Assembly (NCBI RefSeq): GCF_020217465.1
Contig: NZ_CP084115.1
Location: 2,232,001 to 2,296,000, forward strand
Source of the DNA: Cobetia amphilecti
GTDB taxonomy: Bacteria > Pseudomonadota > Gammaproteobacteria > Pseudomonadales > Halomonadaceae
Reading direction: 5' to 3'
DNA length: 64,000 nt
Both the position numbers and the translations under genes were made by a program. Positions 50,617 through 60,951 of this stretch are shown in pieces (position 1 is the stretch's first letter; each line of letters begins with the position of its first letter). The notes under the pieces were generated by a model that did no database searches, had not been told where the DNA came from, and saw only the letters and a list, made by a program, of their open reading frames with translations.

Positions 50617-51390
50617 TCAGCCGCCAAGATAGGCACGACGCACGTCATCATTGGCCAGCAGCGCCTTGCCGCTGTCCGCCAGCACCACGCGACCATGCTC
50701 CAGCACATAACCGCGATCGGCGATCGACAGGGCGCGATGGGCATTCTGCTCCACCAGGAAGATGGTGGTGCCCTGCTCGCGCAGCTGCTCTACGATCTCG
50801 AAGATCTGCCCGATCACGATGGGCGCCAGCCCCAGCGATGGCTCATCGAGCAACAACAGCCGCGGCCGACTCATCAGGGCGCGCCCGATGGCCAACATCT
50901 GCTGCTCTCCGCCGGACATGGTGCCGCCGCGCTGCTGAAAGCGTTCCTTGAGGCGCGGGAAGAGCCCCAGCACGTGCTCGATACTGCGCTCGTTTTCCTC
51001 CTTGCTCTGGTAATAGCCGCCCATGGCAAGATTCTCCTCCACCGTCATGCCGGTGAAGATGCGGCGACCTTCCGGCACCACCGACAGCCCTCCACGCATC
51101 ACACGCGCCGTGGGTGTACCGGTGATCTCCTCGCCCTCGAACCACACCCGCCCGCTGGTCGGACGCGGATCGCCACAGATCGACATTAGAAGCGTCGTCT
51201 TGCCGGCACCGTTGGCACCGATCAGCGTCACGATCTCGCCCTGTCCGACGGCCAGCGAGACATCATTGAGCGCCTGCACCGGCCCGTAGTGGGTGGTCAG
51301 ATGCTCGAGGGCCAGCATGGCCTCCCGGGGCGCGAGCTCCTCACCGGCAAGCGTGGCCTCGGGTGTCACGTCTTCGACATGCTCACTCAT
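50617..51390 (-). CDS. livF: Branched-chain amino acid ABC transporter ATPase LivF
   Basis: A 257-residue ATPase of the HAAT family. Motifs: Walker A GANGAGKTTLLMSI, signature MSGGEQQMLAIGRALM, Walker B LLLLDEPSLGLAPIVI, and VEQNAHRALSIADRGYVLEHG, all diagnostic of LivF. The ATG at 51390 is two bases past the livG stop (51393-51395). It works with LivG on the LivH/LivM membrane complex. The first ~25 residues are an acidic extension compared with the shortest homologues. Confidence 0.95.
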   Translation of the reverse strand: MSEHVEDVTPEATLAGEELAPREAMLALEHLTTHYGPVQALNDVSLAVGQGEIVTLIGANGAGKTTLLMSICGDPRPTSGRVWFEGEEITGTPTARVMRGGLSVVPEGRRIFTGMTVEENLAMGGYYQSKEENERSIEHVLGLFPRLKERFQQRGGTMSGGEQQMLAIGRALMSRPRLLLLDEPSLGLAPIVIGQIFEIVEQLREQGTTIFLVEQNAHRALSIADRGYVLEHGRVVLADSGKALLANDDVRRAYLGG

Positions 51391-51392
51391 GA

Positions 51393-52268
51393 TCACTCTT
51401 CCCCCAGATAGGCCTTGATCACGGCATCATTGCGCCGTATGTCTTCCGGACTGCCATCCGCCAGCGGCTGGCCCTGATTGACCACGTAGATGTGGTCCGA
51501 GATGCCCATTACCAGACTCATATCATGCTCGATCAACAGCACCGAGATGCCCTCATCGCGGGTCAGGCTGACGATCAGATCATCCAGATCGCGCGTTTCA
51601 TTGGGATTGAGGCCCGCCGCCGGCTCATCCAGCATCAGCAGCCGCGGCCTGGCGACCATGCAGCGCGCGATCTCGAGCCGACGCTGCTGGCCATAGGCCA
51701 GATTGCCCGCCTCGCGGTTGGCGAATTCGAGCAGACCGACTCGCTCCAGCCAGTCGCCGGCATGCTGCATCAGCGCCTTTTCACTGCGTCGATAGCCCGG
51801 CGTCTTGAACAGTCCCTTGAGAAGGTTGCGTTCGGCGTGCATGTGCTGCGCCACCAGCAGGTTCTCGATGACGGTCATCTCCTTGAACAACCGCACGTTC
51901 TGGAAGGTGCGCACCATGCCAGCCTGAGCAATTCGGTAGCCCGGTAGACGATGCATGGCGCGGTTCTGGAAATACACCTCGCCGCCAGTCGGCTGATAGA
52001 AGCCGGAAATGCAGTTGAAGACGGTGGTCTTGCCTGCACCATTCGGTCCGATGACCGACACCACCTCCCCCGGATGTACCTGAAGCGTCACCCCATCCAC
52101 GGCCTTGAGGCCACCGAACTGCATGGTGAGGTCACACACATCCAGCAACGGTGCCCTACCCTCGGCGCGCGCCTGACGATGTGAGGAGGTGGCTGGTGCT
52201 GCCTTGTCGAGGCCTTGCCTGTCGTGGACCTGCTTGTCACAGACCTGATTATCATGTGTGTCAGCCAC
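51393..52268 (-). CDS. livG: Branched-chain amino acid ABC transporter ATPase LivG
   Basis: A 291-residue ATPase. After a ~40-residue polar lead come [17 protein letters not shown], Walker [35 protein letters not shown], signature [16 protein letters not shown], Walker [17 protein letters not shown], and [19 protein letters not shown], a typical LivG pattern. The GTG start overlaps the livM stop by eight bases, indicating translational coupling. Acts in the cytoplasm as the partner of LivF. Confidence 0.95.
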   Translation of the reverse strand: MADTHDNQVCDKQVHDRQGLDKAAPATSSHRQARAEGRAPLLDVCDLTMQFGGLKAVDGVTLQVHPGEVVSVIGPNGAGKTTVFNCISGFYQPTGGEVYFQNRAMHRLPGYRIAQAGMVRTFQNVRLFKEMTVIENLLVAQHMHAERNLLKGLFKTPGYRRSEKALMQHAGDWLERVGLLEFANREAGNLAYGQQRRLEIARCMVARPRLLMLDEPAAGLNPNETRDLDDLIVSLTRDEGISVLLIEHDMSLVMGISDHIYVVNQGQPLADGSPEDIRRNDAVIKAYLGEE

Positions 52269-53586
52269 GGTCGAGCTCCATCTGCGGTCGTTTGAGCGGC
52301 ACCAGGCCCTGAGGACGCCATACCATCATCAGCACCATCATCAGTCCGAACAGCAGCATGCGATATTCATTGAATTCGCGTGCCAGCTCCGGCAACAGCG
52401 TCATGGCGATCGCGGCCAGAATCACACCCAATTGCGAGCCCATTCCCCCCAGCACCACGATGGCCAGAATGATCGCCGACTCGATGAAGGTGAAGGATTC
52501 TGGGCTGATGAAACCCTGACGCGCAGCGAAGAAGGCACCGGCGAAACCGGCGAAGCTCGCACCGATCGTGAAGGCCGAGAGCTTGATACCGGTGGGGTTC
52601 ATCCCCAGCGAGCGACAGGCGATGTCATCCTCGCGCAGCGCCTCCCACGCCCGCCCGATGGGCATGCGCAGCAAGCGGTAGATCACGAACAGCGTGATCA
52701 GCACCAGAATCAAGGCCAGCAGATACAGGTAGATCACCTTGAGGGCCGGGTCATAGTCGATGCCGAAGAACTCATGGAAGGCGATGTTGCCCTCGTCGGC
52801 CCGCCGCGAGAACTCGAGATTGAACAAGGTCGGCTTGGGAATGCGCGCGATGCCATTCGGGCCGCCAGTCAACTCGGTCCAGTTGTTGAGCAGGATGCGG
52901 ATGATCTCGCCGAAGCCCAGCGTCACGATGGCCAGATAGTCACCACGCAGCCGTAGCACGGGGAAGCCAAGCAGATAGCCGAACAGCGCCGTCATCAATC
53001 CGGCGATGGGCAATGCCTCCCAGAAGCTGAAGCCCAGATAGCTGTTGAGCAGCGCATAGGTATAGGCCCCAACGGCGTAGAAGCCCACGTAGCCGAGATC
53101 CAGCAGCCCGGCGAGCCCTACCACCACGTTGAGCCCCAGGCCCAGCATGATGTAGATCAGCGTCAGGGTGGCGAGGTCCACCGCCGAGCGGTTGGAGAGG
53201 AACGGGAAGATCAGCAACGCACCGATGGCCAGCATGATCCACAGCTGACGCTTCTGACCGCTCATGACATCAGGGACGCTGAAACGTGAAGGTTTGCGCG
53301 TGCGTGCGCGCCACTCCTCGATCTGCGGACGTACCAGCTGATGCAGGAAGACGGCCAGCGCCGCGGCCAGCAACCATCCCCAGGTGTCCATGCCCATCAA
53401 GCGTACCGTGGTGGTGATGCCGGTGGACTCGAGCTGCACACCCAGTACCGAGCCCCCCAGCACGAGGGTCAGCACGGCGGCCGCAAGTGCCGACCACCAG
53501 GGACGCCGATAGGAAGGCTGTGGCGGAATCGTCTCGGCGGGTGAGGTACCCGCTGTATTCAAAGTCTGTTTCGCAAGCTTGGGCAT
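52261..53586 (-). CDS. livM: Branched-chain amino acid ABC transporter permease LivM
   Basis: A 441-residue permease with an N-terminal extension (two additional helices over ~100 residues) before the conserved LivM core. Core motifs: [40 protein letters not shown], and [20 protein letters not shown]-like loop starting at [16 protein letters not shown]. The extended N terminus is known in E. coli-type LivM. Its ATG overlaps the livH stop by one base. Forms the channel with LivH. Confidence 0.94.
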   Translation of the reverse strand: MPKLAKQTLNTAGTSPAETIPPQPSYRRPWWSALAAAVLTLVLGGSVLGVQLESTGITTTVRLMGMDTWGWLLAAALAVFLHQLVRPQIEEWRARTRKPSRFSVPDVMSGQKRQLWIMLAIGALLIFPFLSNRSAVDLATLTLIYIMLGLGLNVVVGLAGLLDLGYVGFYAVGAYTYALLNSYLGFSFWEALPIAGLMTALFGYLLGFPVLRLRGDYLAIVTLGFGEIIRILLNNWTELTGGPNGIARIPKPTLFNLEFSRRADEGNIAFHEFFGIDYDPALKVIYLYLLALILVLITLFVIYRLLRMPIGRAWEALREDDIACRSLGMNPTGIKLSAFTIGASFAGFAGAFFAARQGFISPESFTFIESAIILAIVVLGGMGSQLGVILAAIAMTLLPELAREFNEYRMLLFGLMMVLMMVWRPQGLVPLKRPQMELDRG

Positions 53587-54506
53587 CAGATCTTCTCCAC
53601 TTCGGGCTTGCCGAGAATCCCGGAGGGACGGAACAGCAGAATCAGGATCAGCAGTCCGAAGGCCACCACGTCCTTGTATTCAGTCGACAGGTAACCGCCG
53701 GTCAGCGCCTCCGCGACGCCCAGCAGCAGGCCACCCAGCATGGCGCCGGGGATACTGCCGATACCGCCCAGCACCGCCGCCGTGAACGCCTTGAGGCCAG
53801 CCAGGAAGCCGATGTAGGGATTGACCACGCCGTAGTACATGCCGAGCAGCAGGCCTGCCACGGCGGCAAGTGCCGCCCCGATCACGAAGGTCATCGAGAT
53901 GATCATGTCGGTATTGATGCCCAGCAGACGCGCCATGCCGGCATCCTGCGAGCAGGCACGGCAGGCACGACCCAGACGCGAGCGCGAGATGAAGGACGAC
54001 AGCAGCAGCATGCACACCAGGGTGACGCTGAAGATGATCACCTGCATGTAGGAGAGATTGACTGCGAAGCTTTCCAGCCCGAACTCCCAGCCGCCCGGGA
54101 TCAGGCTGGAGATCGCCATGTCCCGCGAACCCTGGGCCAGACGCATGTAGTTCTGCAGGAAGATCGACATGCCGATCGCCGAGATCAGCGCGATCAGACG
54201 CTTTGAGCCACGTACCGGGCGATAGGCCACCCTCTCCACGGCAAAGCCGTAGGCACAGGACACCAGCACCGCCACCAGCAAGGCGGCCGCCATCAGAAAG
54301 AAGGGGTTGGCGATACCCAGCATGCCCAGCGCCGCGATGACGATGAAGGTCACGTAGGTGCCGATCATGTAGATCTCGCCGTGAGCGAAATTGATCATGC
54401 CGATGATGCCATAGACCATCGTGTAGCCGATGGCGATCAAGGCATAGGTACTGCCGATGGTCAGGCCATTGATGACCTGTTGCAGGAAGTAGAGGATGTC
54501 TTCCAT
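53586..54506 (-). CDS. livH: Branched-chain amino acid ABC transporter permease LivH
   Basis: A 306-residue permease with about eight helices. Signatures: [54 protein letters not shown] and [20 protein letters not shown] are typical of LivH. It starts the livHMGF block; livK lies 293 bases upstream on the same strand and carries an intervening hairpin, so binding protein and membrane genes may be expressed at different levels. Confidence 0.95.
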   Translation of the reverse strand: MEDILYFLQQVINGLTIGSTYALIAIGYTMVYGIIGMINFAHGEIYMIGTYVTFIVIAALGMLGIANPFFLMAAALLVAVLVSCAYGFAVERVAYRPVRGSKRLIALISAIGMSIFLQNYMRLAQGSRDMAISSLIPGGWEFGLESFAVNLSYMQVIIFSVTLVCMLLLSSFISRSRLGRACRACSQDAGMARLLGINTDMIISMTFVIGAALAAVAGLLLGMYYGVVNPYIGFLAGLKAFTAAVLGGIGSIPGAMLGGLLLGVAEALTGGYLSTEYKDVVAFGLLILILLFRPSGILGKPEVEKI

Positions 54507-54564
54507 TGGAACGACCCTTGGCCGCGACTGTCGTCGGCTTGTGGCCGGTGACCGTCAGGGAAAT

Positions 54565-54660
54565 GCCGCATGTGCGGCGACAACGGGAAGGCACGGCGAT
54601 GTTGCATCACCGTGGACTCGACCGAACGGAGAAGCCCGCCATGCCAGGTGGCATGACGGG
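54565..54660. other. Two hairpins between livK and livH
   Basis: GCCGCA-TG-TGCGGC at 54565-54578 and a longer imperfect stem at 54635-54660 (CCCG-CATGCCA pairing with TGGCATG-CGGG). Neither has a T run. They may slow decay of the livK message or dampen read-through. Confidence 0.45.
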
Positions 54661-54698
54661 AAGCGTTTCGGGGGTGATCCACCACGGCCACATGAGGT

Positions 54699-54734
54699 CT
54701 CAAATACTCTCTCAAATGATCGCTCAAATGAGGT
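54699..54734. repeat. Three 12-bp tandem repeats in the livK-livH spacer
   Basis: Units at 54699, 54711 and 54723 each begin CTCAAAT (CTCAAATACTCT, CTCAAATGATCG, CTCAAATGAGGT). Noncoding. Confidence 0.7.
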
Positions 54735-54799
54735 GCCAGATGTGATGTCACATGGCCGTGGCGAAGGCTGAGCTCAGACGAGCAGAGGCCAGCCGATGA

Positions 54800-55903
54800 T
54801 CAATGTGCCGCTTCGCTCTTGGTTCCGTCGGCGTGCCAGTTGTAGACGACGAAGTTGAAGTCCTTCAGATCGCCCTTCTCGTCGTATTCGACCTTGCCGA
54901 TGGGCGTGTCAAAGCTGTTGGCCTTGAGATATTCGGCGACGTCATAGGGGTCGGTGGAGTCAGCCCCCTTGATGCCATCGGCGATCAGCTCCACCGCGGT
55001 GTAGGCCGGCATGACGAATGGCCCGGAGGGGTCCTGATCCTTGTCCTTGAAGGCCGCGACCAGATCGGCGTTCTTCGGGTCTGTCTCGAAGGCCGGCGGC
55101 AGCGTCACGTAAAGCCCTTCGGAGGCCTGACCGGCGATCTTGGAAATGTCCGGATTGCCGACCCCTTCCGGGCCCATGAAGGGTGCATCGAAGCCCAGCT
55201 CACGCGACTGACGCAGCAAGAGGCCCAGCTCCGGGTGATAGCCGCCGTAGTAGACGAAGTCGACATTCTCCTTCTTGAGCTTGGAGATCAGCGCCGAAAA
55301 ATCCTTGTCGCCTGCCGTGATGCCCTCGAACAGCACCACATCGATGCCGGCTTCCTCGACGGTATCGCGCACGCCGGTGGCGATGCCTTCCCCGTACTGC
55401 TGCTTGTCGTGGATCACGGCCATGTGCTTGGGCTTGACCGTCTCGGCGATATAGCGCCCGGCGACCGGCCCCTGCAGGGAATCCAGGCCGATGGTGCGGA
55501 AGACCAGCTCATAGCCCTGCTCGGTGATGGTCGGGCTGGTGGACGCCGCCGTGATCATCATCACGCCTTCCTCGGCGTAGATGTCCGAGGCCGGCTGGGT
55601 CGCACTGGAGCACAGGTGGCCGATCACGTACTGGACACCGTCATTGACGATCTGGTTGGCCACCGCCACCGCCTGCTTGGGATCACAGGCGTCATCGTAT
55701 TTGACGCCCTTTAGCATCTCGCCGTCGACGCCACCGGCGGCATTGATCCGCTCGATGGCCATCTCGGCACCGATGAACTGCATGTCACCGTACTGGGCAA
55801 CCGGCCCCGTGACAGGGCCTGCCATGGCGATGGTGATATCGGCCTGAGCCTGGGTGGACATCGCCGCGGCGATACCGAGAGCGAGAAGAGACCTGCGCAT
55901 CAT
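54800..55903 (-). CDS. livK: Branched-chain amino acid ABC transporter substrate-binding protein
   Basis: A 367-residue periplasmic binding protein of the Leu/Ile/Val family. The signal peptide is ~22 residues (MMRRSLLALGIAAAMSTQAQ, then A), followed by DITIAMAGPVTGPVAQYGDM. The family disulfide is suggested by the two Cys in YDDACDPKQAVAVANQI and VIGHLCSSATQPASDIY. YYGGYHPELGLLLRQSRELG lies in the second lobe. AGGA is nine bases upstream of tandem ATGs. It captures leucine-type amino acids for LivHMGF. Confidence 0.94.
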   Translation of the reverse strand: MMRRSLLALGIAAAMSTQAQADITIAMAGPVTGPVAQYGDMQFIGAEMAIERINAAGGVDGEMLKGVKYDDACDPKQAVAVANQIVNDGVQYVIGHLCSSATQPASDIYAEEGVMMITAASTSPTITEQGYELVFRTIGLDSLQGPVAGRYIAETVKPKHMAVIHDKQQYGEGIATGVRDTVEEAGIDVVLFEGITAGDKDFSALISKLKKENVDFVYYGGYHPELGLLLRQSRELGFDAPFMGPEGVGNPDISKIAGQASEGLYVTLPPAFETDPKNADLVAAFKDKDQDPSGPFVMPAYTAVELIADGIKGADSTDPYDVAEYLKANSFDTPIGKVEYDEKGDLKDFNFVVYNWHADGTKSEAAH

Positions 55904-56509
55904 GATGAGAATTCCTGTTCCCGATTATTGTTGTACTACGGCCGGGCAGACCTGACTGACGCCTGGTGCCAACGCTGGGCTGACCGAAAAAGGCTGGCGA
56001 CAGTGTCTGTCATTCGCTGACCTTGTGCGCCGCTGCCAGCCTGCAGGCAGGGGGTCGACACGTCAGGAATGCCTTGAAAGCATTATTGGCAGCAGCGAAT
56101 ACGCATGTAAAGTGACCGTTTGGGCGCTCATGAATGCGGCTCGGCAGCCTACCAATAGCGAAAAGCACCACGCTTCCCAATGTGGCCAGACAATCCTCGG
56201 AAAACCCGATCAAAGCCAGTCATTGGCACATGCCAACACGCGGATAACAGGATTTCCCTCTCCTCTCGCACCATCAGGAGGCACTGCAGCCCCCTGCCCG
56301 GCTACGCCCAAGGTTGTAAGAGAAGCAATGCTGCCGCCCTCCCCGAGCAACCGGTTGCCCCTGAGCCATGCACTGAGCTGCCATGTGATGATTTGCGAAG
56401 CATAGGCAAGATAACGGGATAACTCGCTGATGACACTTGCGCAACACATATCCGCCGCGCGCTGGTACCAGGGTACCTGCAGACAGGCACACGCCAGCCC
56501 TGAACGCCA
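55904..56509. other. Long spacer between livK and uvrB with no supported gene
   Basis: Several open frames of 60-130 codons exist on both strands, but none has an SD, a recognisable domain or convincing codon pattern. It holds the livK promoter on its left side. A small palindrome GGTACC-AG-GGTACC-like pair lies near 56464-56476. No RNA gene is recognised. Confidence 0.4.
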
Positions 56510-56542
56510 CGCGCCCGACGATGGGTGACATCGTCGGGCGCG
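56510..56542. terminator. Hairpin downstream of uvrB
   Basis: CGCGCCCGACGAT (56510-56522) pairs perfectly with 56530-56542 across a seven-base loop, about 50 bases past the uvrB stop. No T run follows in the uvrB direction. Confidence 0.65.
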
Positions 56543-56590
56543 CAGGGTAATGCCTTTGGCAACGCGAAAGCTGGGAGATGGAGAGTAGCG

Positions 56591-58618
56591 TCAGCCCAGC
56601 GCGATCAGGCGATTGCGGACGTCGTTGATCTGGTCGCGCAGTCGACCGGCTTCCTCGAACTCGAGGTTCTTGGCCGCGGCAAACATGGCATCTTCGAGAC
56701 GGCTGATCTCCTTTTCAAGCGCCTGAGGACCTTCGGCCGCCAGCGCGGCGTAGTCCGGCGTCTCTTCCGCCACCTGACGCTCGCTGCCCTTGCGACGGCT
56801 GCTCTTGCGGCCCGGTGCCTGGGCACCTTCCATGATATCCGCCACCGACTTGGTGATGGTGCGCGGCGTGATGCCGTGCTCGTCATTGAAGGCCATCTGC
56901 TTCTCGCGACGGCGTTCGGTCTCGGCGATGGCCCGCTGCATGGAATCGGTGATGCGATCCCCGTACAGAATGGCCTTGCCGTTGGCATTACGCGCCGCGC
57001 GGCCGATGGTCTGGATCAGCGAGCGTTCCGAGCGCAGGAAGCCTTCCTTGTCGGCATCCAGAATCGCCACCAGCGAGACCTCCGGTATATCGAGACCCTC
57101 ACGCAGCAGGTTGATGCCGACCAGCACATCGAACTTGCCCAGACGCAGGTCACGAATGATCTCGACACGCTCGACGGTGTCGATATCGGAGTGCAGATAG
57201 CGCACCCGCACATCATGCTCTCCCAGATACTCGGTCAGGTCTTCCGACATGCGCTTGGTCAGCGTGGTGATCAGCACGCGCTCGCCCACCTGGGTGCGCG
57301 CCTTGATCTCGGAGAGCACATCATCGACCTGGGTCGAGGCCGAACGCACCTCGATGATCGGATCGAGCAGCCCGGTGGGACGTACCACCTGCTCCACCAC
57401 CTGGCCGGCATGTTCTTCCTCATAGGGGCCAGGCGTCGCCGAGACGAATACCGTCTGCGGCAGGATGCTCTCCCACTCCTCGAATTTCATCGGGCGGTTG
57501 TCGAGGGCCGACGGCAGACGGAAGCCGTACTCCACCAACGTCTCCTTGCGCGATCGGTCACCGCGGTACATCCCGCCGACCTGCGGCACGCTGACGTGGG
57601 ACTCGTCGATGAAGACCAGTGCATCCTTGGGCAGGTAGTCGAAGAAGGTCGGCGGCGCATTGCCGGGATCACGCCCCGACAGATAGCGCGAGTAGTTCTC
57701 GATGCCATTGCAGTAGCCCAGCTCCATCATCATCTCGATGTCATAGAGGGTACGCTGCTCCAGGCGCTGGGCCTCGACCAGCTTATCGTGCTTGCGCAAG
57801 TAATCGAGGCGCTCGACGAGTTCTTCCTTGATGCGATCGACCGCAGCGACGATGGTCTCGCGCGGCGTCACGTAGTGACTCTTGGGATAGATGGTCATGC
57901 GCGGCACCGACTCGGCCACTTCACCGGTCAGCGGATCGAACAGCCGGATGGAATCGATCTCGTCATCGAAAAGCTCGACACGCACCGCCTGCTCTTCGGA
58001 GTCGGCCGGGAAGATGTCGATCACGTCGCCACGCACCCGATACGTACCGCGCCGGAAATCCATATCGTTGCGAGTGTACTGCAGCTCCGCCAGACGCCTT
58101 AGGAAGCCACGCTGGTCAATCTGCTCACCACGATTGAAGTGCAGGCGCATCTTCAGGTATTGATCCGGATCCCCCAGGCCGTAGATGGCCGAGACGGAGA
58201 CCACGATGATCGCATCGCGGCGTTCCAGCAGCGCCTTGGTCGCCGACAGGCGCATCTGCTCGATATGGTCGTTGATCGAGGCATCCTTCTCGATGAAGGT
58301 GTCCGAGGAGGCGACGTAGGCTTCGGGCTGATAGTAATCGTAATAGGAGACGAAATATTCGACGGCGTTGTCGGGGAAGAACGACTTGAACTCGCCGTAC
58401 AGCTGTGCCGCCAGCGTCTTGTTGGGGGCCATGACGATGGCCGGGCGCTGCAGACGCTCCACGATGTTGGCCACCGTGAAGGTCTTGCCGGAGCCGGTCA
58501 CGCCCAGGAGGGTCTGATGCGCCAGACCCGCGTCCAGGCCGGTTATCAGCTTCTCGATGGCCGCCGGTTGGTCACCGGCCGGCTGAAACTTGGAATCGAT
58601 GCGAAATGGTTTGCTCAT
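56591..58618 (-). CDS. uvrB: Excinuclease ABC subunit B
   Basis: A 675-residue DNA-repair helicase. Walker A is GVTGSGKT at residues 39-46. The beta-hairpin that clamps damaged DNA is seen as [20 protein letters not shown]. Further motifs are [33 protein letters not shown]-like helicase motif ([18 protein letters not shown]), [20 protein letters not shown] and QTIGRAARN. The C terminus has the UVR motif ([19 protein letters not shown]) that recruits UvrC. It verifies lesions delivered by UvrA. No LexA-like box is visible in the short upstream region. Confidence 0.97.
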   Translation of the reverse strand: MSKPFRIDSKFQPAGDQPAAIEKLITGLDAGLAHQTLLGVTGSGKTFTVANIVERLQRPAIVMAPNKTLAAQLYGEFKSFFPDNAVEYFVSYYDYYQPEAYVASSDTFIEKDASINDHIEQMRLSATKALLERRDAIIVVSVSAIYGLGDPDQYLKMRLHFNRGEQIDQRGFLRRLAELQYTRNDMDFRRGTYRVRGDVIDIFPADSEEQAVRVELFDDEIDSIRLFDPLTGEVAESVPRMTIYPKSHYVTPRETIVAAVDRIKEELVERLDYLRKHDKLVEAQRLEQRTLYDIEMMMELGYCNGIENYSRYLSGRDPGNAPPTFFDYLPKDALVFIDESHVSVPQVGGMYRGDRSRKETLVEYGFRLPSALDNRPMKFEEWESILPQTVFVSATPGPYEEEHAGQVVEQVVRPTGLLDPIIEVRSASTQVDDVLSEIKARTQVGERVLITTLTKRMSEDLTEYLGEHDVRVRYLHSDIDTVERVEIIRDLRLGKFDVLVGINLLREGLDIPEVSLVAILDADKEGFLRSERSLIQTIGRAARNANGKAILYGDRITDSMQRAIAETERRREKQMAFNDEHGITPRTITKSVADIMEGAQAPGRKSSRRKGSERQVAEETPDYAALAAEGPQALEKEISRLEDAMFAAAKNLEFEEAGRLRDQINDVRNRLIALG

Positions 58619-58684
58619 GCGCTCTCAATGGTGGCAGTCAGTCGGGTCTTCAACTGACGACAGGCAGATGATTGCCCAGCGGCA

Positions 58685-59119
58685 TCATTCGCTCGCGGGC
58701 GCTTCTCGACTGGTCACCAAGACCCGGGTGCTGGTCATCAGGCGATGGATGGGGCAACGCTCGGAGATCTCGATCAGACGCGCGCGCGTCTCGGCGTCCA
58801 GCTCATGGCCCTCCTCGGCCAGAAACTGCATGCTGACCGTGAGGCGGTATTCGCTGTCGCTGCCACGGCGCTCGTCGCTGTCGTCCCGGTCCACCGTGGT
58901 GGTGATCCCCGCCAGCGGCAAGCCTTTGCGCCTTGCGTACATCTGCACGGTGATCGACTTGCAGGCCCCCAGCGACAGGTCGAAGTAGTCATGCGGGTCC
59001 GGAGCGCTCTCGGCGCCACCGACCACCGCCGGCACATCGACCAGCAACTCATCAAAGCTTGCGACCTGTACCCGCTGCACGAAACTGCCTGACCGACGGC
59101 TGATTACCTCGATGCTCAT
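58685..59119 (-). CDS. OsmC family protein
   Basis: A 144-residue OsmC-fold protein. The first redox cysteine is in DLSLGACKSITVQMYARRKG. The second is in EISERCPIHRLMTSTRVLVT, matching the CP motif of YhfA/OsmC-like proteins. A strong GGAGGTGA precedes the ATG. It is shorter and different in subfamily from the OsmC protein at 5959. Probably a thiol peroxidase for organic hydroperoxides. It sits between uvrB and the HMA-fold gene on the same strand. Confidence 0.88.
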   Translation of the reverse strand: MSIEVISRRSGSFVQRVQVASFDELLVDVPAVVGGAESAPDPHDYFDLSLGACKSITVQMYARRKGLPLAGITTTVDRDDSDERRGSDSEYRLTVSMQFLAEEGHELDAETRARLIEISERCPIHRLMTSTRVLVTSREAPASE

Positions 59120-59206
59120 TCGTCACCTCCCTGTCGCTGATCTGTCCGTGATCCCGCTCATGAGACGTTGCCTGCTCGCCGCCTGTCCAGCGTCTGTGCA
59201 CTGCGG

Positions 59207-59398
59207 TCACTTGACCTTGTAACCGGCCTTCTCGACCGCCTTGACCAGGGCGTCATAACGCACCTGACCGTCGACTTCGGCAAAGCCACGCCCGACCTCG
59301 GCTTCCTTGACGCCATCCATCATCATCAGCGCCGTGGTGACCTTGTTGACGTCCTTGACGCTCTCGACACCGATCAAAGTAAGAGAAAAGCTGGCCAT
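59207..59398 (-). CDS. HMA-fold protein lacking the CxxC metal site
   Basis: A 63-residue protein with the heavy-metal-associated ferredoxin-like pattern: ALMMMDGVKEAEVGRGFAEV then DALVKAVEKAGYKVK. In metal-binding HMA domains a GMxCxxC loop precedes this; here the loop is GVESVKDVNKV, with no cysteine in the whole protein. It therefore cannot act as a classic copper chaperone. AGGA lies before the ATG at 59398, and the longer frame upstream is not family-like. Possible roles are protein interaction or regulation of the partner OsmC gene; unproven. Confidence 0.78.
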   Translation of the reverse strand: MASFSLTLIGVESVKDVNKVTTALMMMDGVKEAEVGRGFAEVDGQVRYDALVKAVEKAGYKVK

Positions 59399-59682
59399 CG
59401 TGTCATTCCTGTCATGCAGTAAAAAAGGGGCGCCGCGGCGCATTGCAGCCGTCAAGAATAGCACGGTTGTCTGGCAGTCAGCGCGGACCAGACGCTTCGC
59501 AAGCCAGGCCGCAGAAACGCCTGGCAGGACGGGAGCCCTGATTTGCCCGTTCTTTTACTGTCACTTGAGGCACTAGGGGCTGACAGCCGCCAGCTGGCGC
59601 GTGACAATGCGGGCATCCGACATGCCGCATGGTTGCCAGAGCGCCACCGGCAGTTCACTCCTTCGCAACAGGATGGTGGTAA

Positions 59683-60804
59683 ATGAATCCCTTCAAGACC
59701 CTGATGCAAGACCACGGCTACCAGCTCGGCGAGGACGGCCGCCTGACGCTGGGTGAGCCAGACGATGCCTCCATGCCACTCGCTGGCGTAGCTGACCGCA
59801 CCCTGGCCGAAAATGGGTTGACCCCGCTGGGCAATTTCGAAGTCCTCGAGGTCTGCGGCAAGGATGGCGAACGCTTTCTGCAGGGGCAGACCTCACAGCA
59901 GCTGAGTCTGGTCGATGGCGAGCTGGCGCCGCTGACGACCTTCTGCACACCGAAGGGGCGCATTCTGGCCATGGCTCAGCTGCTGCGCGTCAGCGAAGGG
60001 CGCCTGTGGCTGGTGATGCCGGCTGGCACCGCCGAACCGCTGCGCGCCCATCTGGCCAAGTTCGCGCCCTTCTACAAGGTGACGCTGGAGGTGTCGTGCG
60101 AGCTGAGTGTGCTCGGCCTTCTCGGCGAACAGACTCTGGCGGCCTGTGCCGACGCCCTGGCGGCACCGGCTCTGCCCGCGCACGACCTGGCCATGCGCTC
60201 GGTTCTCCCGTCGCCCCTGCAGTCGAGCGAGGAAGAAGAACCGCAGACCTGCGCGCTGGCTCGCCAGCCGTCAGGCAATACCCCGCGCGCGATACTGGTC
60301 GGCCCGCATGCCGCCCTGGCAGACCTCGCGACGGCGCTTTTCGGACGCGATGTGGCCGCCAGCGACGAAACCCGCTGGCGCCTGGAAGATATCCGCGCCG
60401 GTCTACAGTGGGTCACTTCCGCGCAGACTGACAGCTGGCTGCCGCAGATGCTCAATCTGGAAGCCCTCGCCGCGATCAGCTTCAAGAAAGGCTGCTATAC
60501 CGGTCAGGAAGTCGTGGCACGTGCCCACTTTCGCGGTCAGGTCAAGAAGCGCCTGCAACGCCTGACGACAATGCAGCCGGCCGACTTGCCGGCGGTGGGC
60601 AGCAAGGTCACATCTCCCGATGGCAAGTCCCTTGGCGAAGTGTTGCAGGCAGCCCATGATGAGCAGGGACGCCTGGAGCTGCTGGCCGTGATCAGCCTGC
60701 GTGATGAAGAGATAGCGTTGGCATTGGAAGATGGCACCGAGCTTGAGCGCAGCGCACTGCCCTATGCCGTCGAGCGTCGCGACCCGGAGCAGCTCAAGGG
60801 CTGA
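59683..60804 (+). CDS. ygfZ: Folate-binding protein YgfZ (Fe-S cluster maintenance)
   Basis: A 373-residue GcvT-fold protein. The diagnostic motif KGCYTGQE contains the conserved cysteine at residue 271, followed by ARAHFRGQVKKRLQRL. Earlier are NFEVLEVCGKDGERFLQGQT and the folate-site region LTTFCTPKGRILAMAQLLRV. YgfZ binds tetrahydrofolate and helps assembly or repair of some Fe-S enzymes, such as MiaB. The insert around residues 180-205 is longer and Ser/Glu-rich. AGGATGG lies before the ATG. It stands alone with its own terminator. Confidence 0.93.
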   Translation: MNPFKTLMQDHGYQLGEDGRLTLGEPDDASMPLAGVADRTLAENGLTPLGNFEVLEVCGKDGERFLQGQTSQQLSLVDGELAPLTTFCTPKGRILAMAQLLRVSEGRLWLVMPAGTAEPLRAHLAKFAPFYKVTLEVSCELSVLGLLGEQTLAACADALAAPALPAHDLAMRSVLPSPLQSSEEEEPQTCALARQPSGNTPRAILVGPHAALADLATALFGRDVAASDETRWRLEDIRAGLQWVTSAQTDSWLPQMLNLEALAAISFKKGCYTGQEVVARAHFRGQVKKRLQRLTTMQPADLPAVGSKVTSPDGKSLGEVLQAAHDEQGRLELLAVISLRDEEIALALEDGTELERSALPYAVERRDPEQLKG

Positions 60805-60879
60805 AGGGTACGGCTTGAAGGACTGGCTGTCTTGAAGGGCTTAGCCTTGAAGGACTTAACGCTTGAAAGCCGCCACAAG

Positions 60880-60917
60880 AAAGCCCCACACGTGCCAACG
60901 TGCGGGGCTTTCGTCTT
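60880..60917. terminator. Terminator after ygfZ
   Basis: AAAGCCCC-A-CACGT pairs with ACGTG-C-GGGGCTTT (loop GCCA), followed by CGTCTTTC. The symmetric A/T ends suggest it serves both ygfZ and the convergent phosphodiesterase gene. A CTTGAAGG-type direct repeat (60815-60870) precedes it. Confidence 0.8.
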
Positions 60918-60951
60918 TCACGGATTGCAGACCTGATGCACCTACCGGGGC

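Noticed and set aside
55904-56509. Several small open frames between livK and uvrB
   Set aside because: No ribosome site, domain or membrane pattern; short and mutually overlapping on both strands.
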